A stretch of DNA of 62,147 bases, from the NCBI GenBank assembly GCA_934418125.1, contig CAKRWT010000013.1:1-62147 (forward strand), read 5' to 3'. Below are positions 54,842 to 62,147 of the stretch, in pieces. A program made the position numbers and the translations under genes. Each line of letters begins with the position of its first letter. Position 1 is the first letter of the stretch. The notes under the pieces are model-generated. The model worked only from the letters and a program-made list of their open reading frames with translations. It was not told the origin of the DNA and ran no database searches. The DNA comes from an uncultured Lachnospiraceae bacterium. Its GTDB lineage: Bacteria > Bacillota > Clostridia > Lachnospirales > Lachnospiraceae.

Positions 54842-57181
54842 TTAAGCTATGACACAAACATTTCCACTGCAATCACTTAATACCGTGTCATTTCCTTCTA
54901 CGGTATAGGAAGCACCCTCTACGGAGGTTGCCTTTACATTTACAAGACGAATGGTAAATGCTTTGGTTGCACTTGTTTCTATCGTAATCTTATTGCCTTC
55001 TTTTAACGCACTGATTTCCAAATCAGCCTTCTGCTTCATGTCGTAAACAACAGTCTGTGCCTTTACGCCATCCTTTAATGCATAAATGCGTGCCTGTGCA
55101 CCATCTGCATAATCATAATCAGGCTTGTCATCATGGGCACCCATTACCACAATGGAATTCTCTCTTACCATCAGTGGCAGATGCAGATAATCATATTCAC
55201 GCTCTACCCAGGTGCTTCCCTCGATGGCTTCTCCGGTAAAGAAGTCCGTCCAGGTTCCCTTCGGCAGATAGAAGGAACCGATGCTCTCATCGTTGAATAT
55301 CGGTGCTACTAACAGGTTATCACCTAACATATACTGTTTATCCAGATAGTTACAGTTCTTATCCTCTGTAAATTCCAGAATCATACTTCTCATGGTCGGC
55401 ACACCGGATTTAGATGTATCGATGGAAGTTTTATACAGATAAGGCATCAGGGAGGCTTTTAATCTGGTAAAGGTTCTTACTACGTCAACTGCCTCATCAT
55501 CATACGCCCACGGTACACGGTAAGAACTGCTGCCGTGCAGTCTGCTGTGGGAAGAAAGCAGACCAAATGCAACCCAGCGTTTGTACACATCTGCGGTAGA
55601 GGTATTCTCAAAACCGCCAATATCATGTGCCCAGAATCCGAAACCGGACATCAACAGGGAAAGTCCTCCACGAAGACTCTCTTCCATGGATTCATAATCT
55701 GACCAGCAGTCACCGCCCCAGTGCACTGGGAACTTCTGACCTCCTACAGTAGCAGAACGGGCAAATAAAACAGCCTCTCCCTTGCCGCGCTTACGCTCCA
55801 AGAGCTCATAAACCGTCTTGTTATACAGGTAGGTATAGTAGTTGTGCATCTTCTTCGGGTCAGAGCCATCATAGTAGACACAGTTCTCCGGGATTCTCTC
55901 GCCAAAGTCTGTCTTAAAGCAGTCAACCCCCATGTCTAACAGCACTTCCAGTTTATCCTGATACCACTTGCACGCCTCCGGATTGGTAAAATCTACCAAT
56001 GCCATGCCCGGCTGCCACATATCCCACTGCCATACGTCGCCATTAGGACGTTTGATAAAGTATCCTTTCTCTTTTCCTTCCTGGAACAGGGCAGATTCCT
56101 GTCCGATGTAAGAGTTAATCCATACACAGATATTCAGACCCTTTGCCTTGATTCTGGAAAGCAGTCCTGCCGGGTCCGGAAATACTTCATCATCCCAGAT
56201 AAAGTCAGACCAGTGGAATCCTTTCATCCAGAAACAGTCAAAGTGGAAGGTACGCAGCGGAATTCCTCTGTCTAACATCCCATCGATAAAGCTCATAACG
56301 GTTGCTTCATCATAATTGGTGGTAAAGGAAGTTGACAGCCACAGACCAAAGGTCCAAGGTGCCGGCAGGGATGGTTTACCGGATAAATCCGTATATCTTG
56401 TCAGAACCTCTTTCATGGTAGGTCCGTTGAAGAAGAAGTAATCCAGGCTTCCTCCGGCTACACTAAATGCGGTCCTGGTTACGTTTTCTGTTGCAAATTC
56501 AAAAGAAACCTTCTCCGGATGATTTACCAGGACACCATATCCTTTGTTGGAAAGAAAGAATGGAATATTCTTATAGGACTGCTCGGTACTGGTCCCTCCA
56601 TCCTCGTTATAAATCTCAACACTCTGTCCATTCTTGACAAAAGGAGTAAATCTCTCCCCTGTACCATATAAGAGCTCGCCTACACCGATGCTTAACTGCT
56701 GACGCATATAGGTATTCTCATTATCGCCTTCCAGGTCGTAGTAATCGCCCTTCCAGTCTGTTTTCATCATTGCCAGGTCTCTGTTACCACTCTGGGTAAT
56801 CACTTTACCATCACGGATATATTTCATAGACCAGTTCTTCTTATCCATTACCAGGGAAAGTGTTCCACTGGTTACAGTGATACTGTCCTCGCTATCCTCT
56901 ACCTGCAGCTTCTGTGGGTGGCTTAAATCCAGTTCAAAGCTTGGTTTCTTTGCCTGTACCCCCATATAGTGGTCTGCCTGCACACGGATAACCTCCGGCA
57001 TCGGGGAGGAAATACGGATAGTCAGGTTGGCCCCGCCCAGGGTGTCTCCACGGGTAACAATCTTATGGGTTGGTGCGCATAACGTAACCTCAGTGTCTGT
57101 TACTTTTGTGTAGTATACTTCCTGAGGGGAGAAACAGGCAACGCCCTCTTTTAATAACCAGCAACCATTACTAAATTTCAT
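54842..57181 (-). CDS. GH31 alpha-xylosidase, YicI type
   Basis: This 779-aa enzyme is close in length to E. coli YicI (772 aa). The nucleophile Asp425 is in CFKTDFGERIPE, and the acid/base Asp is in HWGGDCWSDYESMEESLRGGLSL at about residue 491. The xylose-specific pair Cys-Phe is in TFHFDCFWMKGF (about 316-317), as in YicI. It removes non-reducing alpha-1,6-xylose from xylogluco-oligosaccharides. No signal peptide. AAGGAG precedes the start, and a good promoter lies upstream. With the GH74 next to it this is the clearest xyloglucan signature of the window. Confidence 0.92.
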   Translation of the reverse strand: MKFSNGCWLLKEGVACFSPQEVYYTKVTDTEVTLCAPTHKIVTRGDTLGGANLTIRISSPMPEVIRVQADHYMGVQAKKPSFELDLSHPQKLQVEDSEDSITVTSGTLSLVMDKKNWSMKYIRDGKVITQSGNRDLAMMKTDWKGDYYDLEGDNENTYMRQQLSIGVGELLYGTGERFTPFVKNGQSVEIYNEDGGTSTEQSYKNIPFFLSNKGYGVLVNHPEKVSFEFATENVTRTAFSVAGGSLDYFFFNGPTMKEVLTRYTDLSGKPSLPAPWTFGLWLSTSFTTNYDEATVMSFIDGMLDRGIPLRTFHFDCFWMKGFHWSDFIWDDEVFPDPAGLLSRIKAKGLNICVWINSYIGQESALFQEGKEKGYFIKRPNGDVWQWDMWQPGMALVDFTNPEACKWYQDKLEVLLDMGVDCFKTDFGERIPENCVYYDGSDPKKMHNYYTYLYNKTVYELLERKRGKGEAVLFARSATVGGQKFPVHWGGDCWSDYESMEESLRGGLSLLMSGFGFWAHDIGGFENTSTADVYKRWVAFGLLSSHSRLHGSSSYRVPWAYDDEAVDVVRTFTRLKASLMPYLYKTSIDTSKSGVPTMRSMILEFTEDKNCNYLDKQYMLGDNLLVAPIFNDESIGSFYLPKGTWTDFFTGEAIEGSTWVEREYDYLHLPLMVRENSIVVMGAHDDKPDYDYADGAQARIYALKDGVKAQTVVYDMKQKADLEISALKEGNKITIETSATKAFTIRLVNVKATSVEGASYTVEGNDTVLSDCSGNVCVIA

Positions 57182-57226
57182 ATCAAAACTCCTTTCGGTC
57201 TTGTAAAATCATACCTATCTAACAGT

Positions 57227-57255
57227 AGTATGTCATGCACATTTTATTTTTTCAA
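57227..57255 (-). promoter_or_regulatory. Promoter of the alpha-xylosidase transcript
   Basis: On the minus strand TTGAAA (57255-57250) and CATACT (57232-57227) are exactly 17 bp apart, giving a leader of about 40 nt before the GH31 start. Confidence 0.65.
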
Positions 57256-57326
57256 GCAAATTATTGCTTCTTATTTGCACACTTTTTACCCTATTTTTTT
57301 GACATGAAATCTGGAATGGATGTGGA

Positions 57327-58883
57327 CTATAAACTGCCCTTTACCACCAGTATCTTATCCCCCGGATTAATCTCTTCGGTGGGCAGCTCATTGACCTCTT
57401 TTAACTGTGCAATCGGCACATAATACCGCTTGCCAATATCCCACAGGGTATCCCCCGGTCCCGCAATATAGATAACCATACCCGGCAGTTCACTTAACCG
57501 GTTCATATCCAGTTCTTCTACTTTTATGTCTGTGATAAGCTGACTCTTCCTTACCGAAAATACAACCGCCCGGAACAGTAACGCGGCTTTGACATCCAGA
57601 TTGGTGCTGTCTAACATGGTTACCGTCAACTGCTCGATACTGCTGTGCAGCTTATAGACACTGGTAGGCGTAATATTTTCTGTTTCCAGCACATACTGGA
57701 AGGGCAGCAGATTGGTGGTCGCATATAATGACTTCTGCCCATCGGTACTTAGATAAAGCGTTGTTACCGTCAACGTACCGGTAATGGCAATGCCATTTTC
57801 CACAACGGCCTGCTCCTCCACCTGAATCTCGCCCTCTGAATGGATAAGCTGGTACATCGGCATCTGCTCCTCTTCAATCTTGGTATGCTCTGCTATCTTA
57901 CACTTACCATTACTGTTTACCAGCAGACTCTTTAACTGGACTTCACTGGTCATGGCATGGATTTCCTGCTCCACCCCATAAACATCCGACAATACTTCCA
58001 TCTTTTCTTCCTGGTACAGATGAATCTCCAGTTCCAGTACCGGCTCCATGCAGAAGACTCGCTCCTCTCCATCGAAATCCCCACGTACTTCCACATTGCA
58101 CTGTCCCAAATGATAACGGATATCCGGTATCATTTCCTCCTGGCAGCCCGCGCATTCAATAATCCCACTGAACGGCACGGTATTCTCGTACCATAAGGTT
58201 CTGTCATTATCTCCCTCTCCTTCATAGAGGAAAAAGGCTTTCATCTCTCCCTGAATGGAAATCTTCTCTTCCAGCGCCTTAAATTCCACATGGTCAAAAG
58301 TAATCTGGTGCCAGATAACCCGAAAGACATTGGGCAGATTTCCAGTCAACTCCATTTCCTCTTTCATGCGGAAAATATCCTTTTTCTGCAATACCAGTTG
58401 CGCTACCGGATATACCTGTTTGCGGTACTCCACCGGCTCCTCATGGTAAATGTCCACGGCTGCTTCCTGCTGGGTATGCTCCTCCTTTTCCAATCCAAAG
58501 GTAACAATCGTCTGGACACTCCACTTTCTCGAATTTATCAGCCCTACGGTAAGGTCCTCAATCGTCCAGTCGGCAAGAATCGTATCGCCGTTACTTACCC
58601 CTTCCATATTTACCTTCTCTTCAAAGGGAATCATCGTTTCCATGCTGTCACAGCTTCCCTCCGTATCGGTCAGATACAGAATCGATACTACCAGCTTTCC
58701 CTTCAGATTTATCGTATTTTCCCCGGTGCGAATCTCCTCCATTACGATTTCGCCCTTACTGTTCAGTAAATGGTTTGCATCCGGCTTGTTATCTGAAATA
58801 TTCACATCTTCTTCTAATACCATCTGCGTGCCGGCTCTGCTGCTAATCCGGTCCGTATGTATTTTCTTCTTCACTAATTCCAC
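57327..58883 (-). CDS. SPOCS-domain (DUF3794) protein with C-terminal LysM
   Basis: This 518-aa protein starts at the GTG at 58883: GGAGG lies eight bases upstream and the resulting head MELVKKKIHTDRISSRAGTQMVLEEDVNISDNKPD matches the family start. Three SPOCS/DUF3794 units (about residues 15-135, 160-285, 315-440) with INLKGKLVVSILYL, ISIQGEMKAFFLYE and IAITGTLTVTTLYL strands precede a LysM domain (about 472-515, AGPGDTLWDIGKRYYVPIAQLKEVN). SPOCS/LysM proteins of this kind relate to SpoVID/SafA-type spore coat morphogenesis and suggest a spore-forming host. It has no signal peptide, consistent with a mother-cell protein. It is upstream of the pyr genes' end, in the same direction. Confidence 0.9.
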   Translation of the reverse strand: MELVKKKIHTDRISSRAGTQMVLEEDVNISDNKPDANHLLNSKGEIVMEEIRTGENTINLKGKLVVSILYLTDTEGSCDSMETMIPFEEKVNMEGVSNGDTILADWTIEDLTVGLINSRKWSVQTIVTFGLEKEEHTQQEAAVDIYHEEPVEYRKQVYPVAQLVLQKKDIFRMKEEMELTGNLPNVFRVIWHQITFDHVEFKALEEKISIQGEMKAFFLYEGEGDNDRTLWYENTVPFSGIIECAGCQEEMIPDIRYHLGQCNVEVRGDFDGEERVFCMEPVLELEIHLYQEEKMEVLSDVYGVEQEIHAMTSEVQLKSLLVNSNGKCKIAEHTKIEEEQMPMYQLIHSEGEIQVEEQAVVENGIAITGTLTVTTLYLSTDGQKSLYATTNLLPFQYVLETENITPTSVYKLHSSIEQLTVTMLDSTNLDVKAALLFRAVVFSVRKSQLITDIKVEELDMNRLSELPGMVIYIAGPGDTLWDIGKRYYVPIAQLKEVNELPTEEINPGDKILVVKGSL

Positions 58884-58974
58884 AAGAAAAACCTCCATGC
58901 TCATACTTATTGTAATTGTATGCCCCATGGAGGTTGCTTATTCCAATTTCTTCTTTCCTGTTCTGTTACGCGTC

Positions 58975-59877
58975 CTATTCCACCGCACCGATTAAATCGG
59001 TCACATTCTCAATGCCATATTGCTTCATATAGGCTTCAATGCCCTCAACCACTTCTATCGTAGCATAAGGATTGACAAAATTCATGGCTCCTACTGCCAC
59101 TGCACTGGCACCGGCTAACAGAAATTCGATGGCATCCTCTGCGGTAGCGATTCCGCCCATTCCGATAATCGGTATCTGTACCGCATGAGCTGCCTGGTAA
59201 ACCATACGCACTGCCACCGGTTTAATGGCAGGACCGGAAAGTCCGCCAGTCTTGTTGGCTAACGCAAATTTTCTTCTGTGAATGTCTATTTTCATACCCG
59301 TAATCGTGTTAATCATGGACAGCGCATCGGCGCCGGCTGCTTCGGCTGCCTTTGCCATCTCCGTAATATCTGTTACATTCGGGCTGAGCTTCATAATCAC
59401 AGGCTGTTTTGCCTTCTTCTTAATCTGGGAAGTAATGTCATAAAGGCAGTCCGCCTTCTGTCCAAAAGCAATGGCCCCTTCCTTAACATTCGGGCAGGAA
59501 ACATTGATTTCCAGCATATCTACCGGTTCTTCCCCCAGTCTTTCCACAACCTCCAAGTAATCTTCCACGGTTTTTCCACAAACATTCACGATAATCTTCG
59601 TATCATACTGTTTCAGGAAAGGAATGTCCCTTTCGGTAAATACATCAATTCCCGGATTCTGCAAGCCGATAGCATTTAACATACCACCATAAGTCTCTGC
59701 TACACGAGGGGTCGGGTTCCCAGGCCAGGGCACATTTGCCACACCTTTCGTCACCACCGCACCCAGTCGGTTTAAGTCTACAAAATCGCTGTATTCCATA
59801 CCGGAGCCAAAGGTTCCGGAGGCTGTCATAACAGGATTGTTTAAGGTTACTCCTGCAATCGTCACTTTTGTATTCAT
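58975..59877 (-). CDS. pyrD: Dihydroorotate dehydrogenase B, catalytic subunit
   Basis: This 300-aa flavoprotein of class 1B has TASGTFGSGMEYSDFVDLNRLGAVVTKGV at the N-terminus and the active-site Cys in LEINVSCPNVKEG (about residue 130). KLSPNVTDITEMAKAAEAAGADALSMINT and GMGGIATAEDAIEFLLAGASAVAVG bind FMN. It oxidises dihydroorotate to orotate in pyrimidine synthesis and passes electrons to the PyrK subunit and NAD. Its ATG shares one base with the pyrK stop (TGATG), so the two are coupled. Confidence 0.96.
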   Translation of the reverse strand: MNTKVTIAGVTLNNPVMTASGTFGSGMEYSDFVDLNRLGAVVTKGVANVPWPGNPTPRVAETYGGMLNAIGLQNPGIDVFTERDIPFLKQYDTKIIVNVCGKTVEDYLEVVERLGEEPVDMLEINVSCPNVKEGAIAFGQKADCLYDITSQIKKKAKQPVIMKLSPNVTDITEMAKAAEAAGADALSMINTITGMKIDIHRRKFALANKTGGLSGPAIKPVAVRMVYQAAHAVQIPIIGMGGIATAEDAIEFLLAGASAVAVGAMNFVNPYATIEVVEGIEAYMKQYGIENVTDLIGAVE

Positions 59878-60653
59878 CAGATTTCCACCTCGCTTGCTTC
59901 AAATACAGGTCCATCGGTACAGATACGTGCGTTGTGCACATGGGAATGATGGTCCACTTCTTTCGTCTTACATACGCAGCCCAGGCAGGCTCCCACACCA
60001 CACGCCATACGCTCTTCCAGGGAAATATAGGCTTCGATATGATGTGCCTCGGCATACTGTTTAATGGCACGGAGCATCGGCATCGGGCCACACGCCATAA
60101 TTACGTCTGCTTCCAGACCATTTGCCGCTATGGCATCCATGACATTTCCTTTGGTTCCTACGCTGCCGTCCTCGGTTGCCACATAGACCTCTCCATACTG
60201 TGCCAAATCCTCCCGAAGGAATAAATCTGCATTCCGGTATCCTACTACTATTTTCTTATCTGCCTCTAACTCTTTTGCAAGCTCTAACATCGGTGGAATC
60301 CCGATACCGCCGCCCATCAGGAATACTTTCTTTCCGTTGGCTTTCTCCACCGGGAAACCATTTCCCAGAATCCCCAGGATTTCCAGACGCTCTCCCTCGT
60401 TCATCCCGGAAAACTCTGCCGTTCCCTTTCCTGCCACACGGTATACCAGACGGAGCCTGTTCTTTTCCTTATCCACTTGGCAGATACTGATAGGTCTTGG
60501 CAGCAGGGTACTGGCATTGTGCGGATATACCGCGATAAACTGTCCTGCCTTTGCATCCTGTGCAAGCTCTGTTTCCAGCCACAGGTCAAAAATCTGGTCT
60601 GCAATCTGTTTTTGTGACACTATTGTCGCTTTTACTTTCTTCTTCTGTGCCAT
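59877..60653 (-). CDS. pyrK: Dihydroorotate dehydrogenase B, electron transfer subunit
   Basis: This 258-aa protein starts at ATG 60653 after AAGGA. The FAD-binding domain has LLPRPISICQVD (about residues 49-60), and the NAD-binding domain has FLMGGGIGIPPMLELAKEL and IMACGPMPMLRAIK. The [2Fe-2S] cluster cysteines are in ERMACGVGACLGCVCKT, with a fourth in RICTDGP near the C-terminus. It lies between pyrC (20 bp upstream) and pyrD (1-base overlap). Confidence 0.96.
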   Translation of the reverse strand: MAQKKKVKATIVSQKQIADQIFDLWLETELAQDAKAGQFIAVYPHNASTLLPRPISICQVDKEKNRLRLVYRVAGKGTAEFSGMNEGERLEILGILGNGFPVEKANGKKVFLMGGGIGIPPMLELAKELEADKKIVVGYRNADLFLREDLAQYGEVYVATEDGSVGTKGNVMDAIAANGLEADVIMACGPMPMLRAIKQYAEAHHIEAYISLEERMACGVGACLGCVCKTKEVDHHSHVHNARICTDGPVFEASEVEI

Positions 60654-60673
60654 TATTCGTTTCCTTCCCTCTA

Positions 60674-61981
60674 TTATTCCCGACAATCATATACTATCTT
60701 CCCTGCGCAAATCGTACAGGTAATGGCTCCCGGCATCTTTTCTCCCAAAAAGGGCGAGTTTACTGCCTTGGAGGCAAAGCTTTCTACCATCCACTCTTTG
60801 TCCGGCTGGAAGATGACCAAATCAGCAGGACCTCCCTCTGCCACATACCCGGCATCCAGATGGTACAGCTTCGCCGGATTAAGACTCATCTTCTCCAGAA
60901 GTTCCTTCATGGAAAGATACCCCTTCTGCACCAGTTCACGGATTCCCAGTGCCAGGGATGTTTCCAGTCCGATAATGCCACTTGGGGCTTCCGTAATCGG
61001 CTTTGCCTTCTCCTCCACACTGTGCGGGGCATGGTCTGTGGCTATCATCGCAATGGTGCCATCCTGCAAGCCTTTAATAATCGCTAACCGGTCTTCCTCT
61101 TCCCGTAAAGGTGGATTCATTTTTGCTAAAGTTCCATGTTCTATTACCGCTTCTTCCGTCAGCGTAAAATGATGCGGTGTTGCCTCTGCATAGATATGGC
61201 TGCTCTTTTTCTTCGCCTGGCGCACCAGCTCTACTGCCTCCTTGGTGCTGATATGCTGAATGGACAGGTCTGCACCTTCCTCTAAGGCAATCTGCAAATC
61301 CCGCGCTACCATACTGATTTCCGCTTCTCTCTTAGAACCGCCGATTCCATAGTAAGCTGCTGCCTTGCCTGCGTTTACCCCATTGTTGGTAATATACGCC
61401 GGATTTTCTTCATGGAGGCTGACCGGTTTTCCCAGACGCGCTGCCCTCTGCAATGCCTGGCGCAGTATTCCCTCTTCTAACAGAGGGATTCCATCATCGG
61501 TAAAGCCCGCGGCTCCACAGGCACTCAAGGTTTCCATATCCGTTAATTCCTTGCCCTGCATCCCCTTGGTAACATTGGCGCAGGAGTAAACATGGATTCC
61601 TGTCTCTTTTCCCTTCTTTAAGACATATTCTAACACCTCCGGCGTATCCACCGCCGGCTTGGTATTTGCCATCAGGACAACGGAAGTAAATCCGCCCTTC
61701 GCGGCTGCCTTTGCCCCTGTCTCAATATCTTCTTTATAAGTAAAGCCGGGGTCCCTGAAATGCACATGGACATCCACCAGTCCCGGTGCAATTACCTTGC
61801 CGGCAGCATCCATTATCTGCAGGTTCTCTCTCTGTGCTGCGTCAGAGAGCACTTCCTCCAAGGATGTATCTGCCGGTACTATCTTCTCTATTTTCCCGGT
61901 ATCTGTGTTTATCAGAAGATTCCGGATGCCTTCTGTCCCGGAAGCCGGGTCTATCATATAACCATTCTGTAAATATAACAT
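60674..61981 (-). CDS. pyrC: Dihydroorotase
   Basis: This 435-aa type I dihydroorotase cyclises carbamoyl-aspartate to dihydroorotate. The metal-binding HxH and substrate Arg are in LVDVHVHFRDPGFTYKED (about residues 70-87). Further metal histidines are in LSIQHISTKEA and EATPHHFTLT, and the catalytic Asp is in ATDHAPHS. The length is normal for the Firmicute form. The leader upstream (61982-62049) is strongly purine-rich on the coding strand, and the ATG is close to GGAAG. It is the first pyr gene seen; earlier genes of the pathway may lie beyond the window edge. Confidence 0.95.
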   Translation of the reverse strand: MLYLQNGYMIDPASGTEGIRNLLINTDTGKIEKIVPADTSLEEVLSDAAQRENLQIMDAAGKVIAPGLVDVHVHFRDPGFTYKEDIETGAKAAAKGGFTSVVLMANTKPAVDTPEVLEYVLKKGKETGIHVYSCANVTKGMQGKELTDMETLSACGAAGFTDDGIPLLEEGILRQALQRAARLGKPVSLHEENPAYITNNGVNAGKAAAYYGIGGSKREAEISMVARDLQIALEEGADLSIQHISTKEAVELVRQAKKKSSHIYAEATPHHFTLTEEAVIEHGTLAKMNPPLREEEDRLAIIKGLQDGTIAMIATDHAPHSVEEKAKPITEAPSGIIGLETSLALGIRELVQKGYLSMKELLEKMSLNPAKLYHLDAGYVAEGGPADLVIFQPDKEWMVESFASKAVNSPFLGEKMPGAITCTICAGKIVYDCRE

Positions 61982-62049
61982 CTTCCGTATCTGCCTCTTC
62001 CCGCTTATTTTTCTTTTCCTTTTTCTACCTTTATTTCTTTTCTACTTAT

Positions 62050-62110
62050 TAGCTCACGAATCCGCGCTCTCGCGCTTCTTTCCTGCTTCGCAGGTGATTC
62101 GTTCGCTAAC
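62050..62110. repeat. Nested inverted-repeat element at window edge
   Basis: TTAGC-TC-ACGAATC (62050-62063) pairs with GATTCGT-TC-GCTAA (62097-62110), a symmetric 12-bp stem with a TC/TC internal loop. Inside are two hairpins: GCGC-TCTC-GCGC (62065-62076; GAGA tetraloop on the minus strand) and CCTGC-TTC-GCAGG (62083-62095). CTGCTTCGCAG recurs at 62132-62142. It lies 70-130 nt upstream of pyrC. Confidence 0.65.
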
Positions 62111-62147
62111 GGCGCATGAAAAACAAATGTCTGCTTCGCAGCCGCTT

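Overview
The window looks like chromosomal DNA from a spore-forming, carbohydrate-degrading member of the Clostridia, most likely Lachnospiraceae. The reasons are moderate GC content, strong AGGAGG-type ribosome binding sites, many YesM/YesN-type two-component systems beside CUT1 sugar ABC transporters, a SPOCS/LysM spore-type protein, a SpoIIID fragment and the clostridial form of the pyr genes (pyrC-pyrK-pyrDB). No rRNA, tRNA, CRISPR array or complete transposon was seen.

Left part (1-16.8 kb), mostly housekeeping. A lipid-acyl pair (acyltransferase plus AMP-forming ligase) comes first. Next is a small plastic patch of about 2.4 kb: a small serine recombinase divergent from a ribbon-helix-helix repressor, a truncated spoIIID, and a broken helicase-like gene with a WYL-like N-terminus and a DUF2726 C-terminus. 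Then come an NlpC/P60 peptidoglycan hydrolase, asnS, an FKBP/trigger-factor-like lipoprotein, a DUF1934 protein, murI, a GntR regulator and ispE. A strongly folded RNA leader with a predicted pseudoknot precedes a conserved-looking gene of unknown function. A PadR plus DUF1700-like pair and a class C beta-lactamase-like serine hydrolase close this part.

Centre (17-34.3 kb), glycan locus A. It holds an orphan solute-binding lipoprotein with GH42 and GH29 enzymes, an AraC-type response regulator, an esterase, a DUF624 (YesL-like) membrane protein, a complete CUT1 importer (two permeases plus binding protein), a YesM-type histidine kinase and a GH31 enzyme. The orphan binding protein is a clear paralogue of the importer's own binding protein. 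A divergent gene encodes a LacI-like sugar-binding domain fused to a diguanylate cyclase.

Right-centre (36.5-57.2 kb), glycan locus B. A binding protein, histidine kinase and response regulator form one overlapping operon (a probable three-component sensor), followed by a second CUT1 importer. Enzymes are GH30, a GH161-like beta-glucan phosphorylase, a GH94 phosphorylase, GH74 and a YicI-type GH31 alpha-xylosidase. None of the glycosidases or phosphorylases in the window has a signal peptide, so the loci appear built to import oligosaccharides and degrade them in the cytoplasm. Fuc/Gal/Xyl-removing enzymes plus GH74 suggest xyloglucan oligosaccharides. The GH161/GH94/GH30 trio suggests beta-1,3(1,6)- or other beta-gluco-oligosaccharides. 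Substrate assignments are inference.

Right end (57.3-62.1 kb): the SPOCS/LysM protein and the pyrC-pyrK-pyrDB operon, with a folded inverted-repeat element at the edge.

The most unusual signals are non-coding. They are (i) the pseudoknotted leader at 13.45-13.67 kb, (ii) a two-hairpin leader repeat that carries the ribosome binding site of otherwise unrelated genes and shows compensatory changes between copies (15.1 and 46.4 kb, with half copies at 18.9 kb), and (iii) a roughly 140-nt long-stem element at 22.6 kb.
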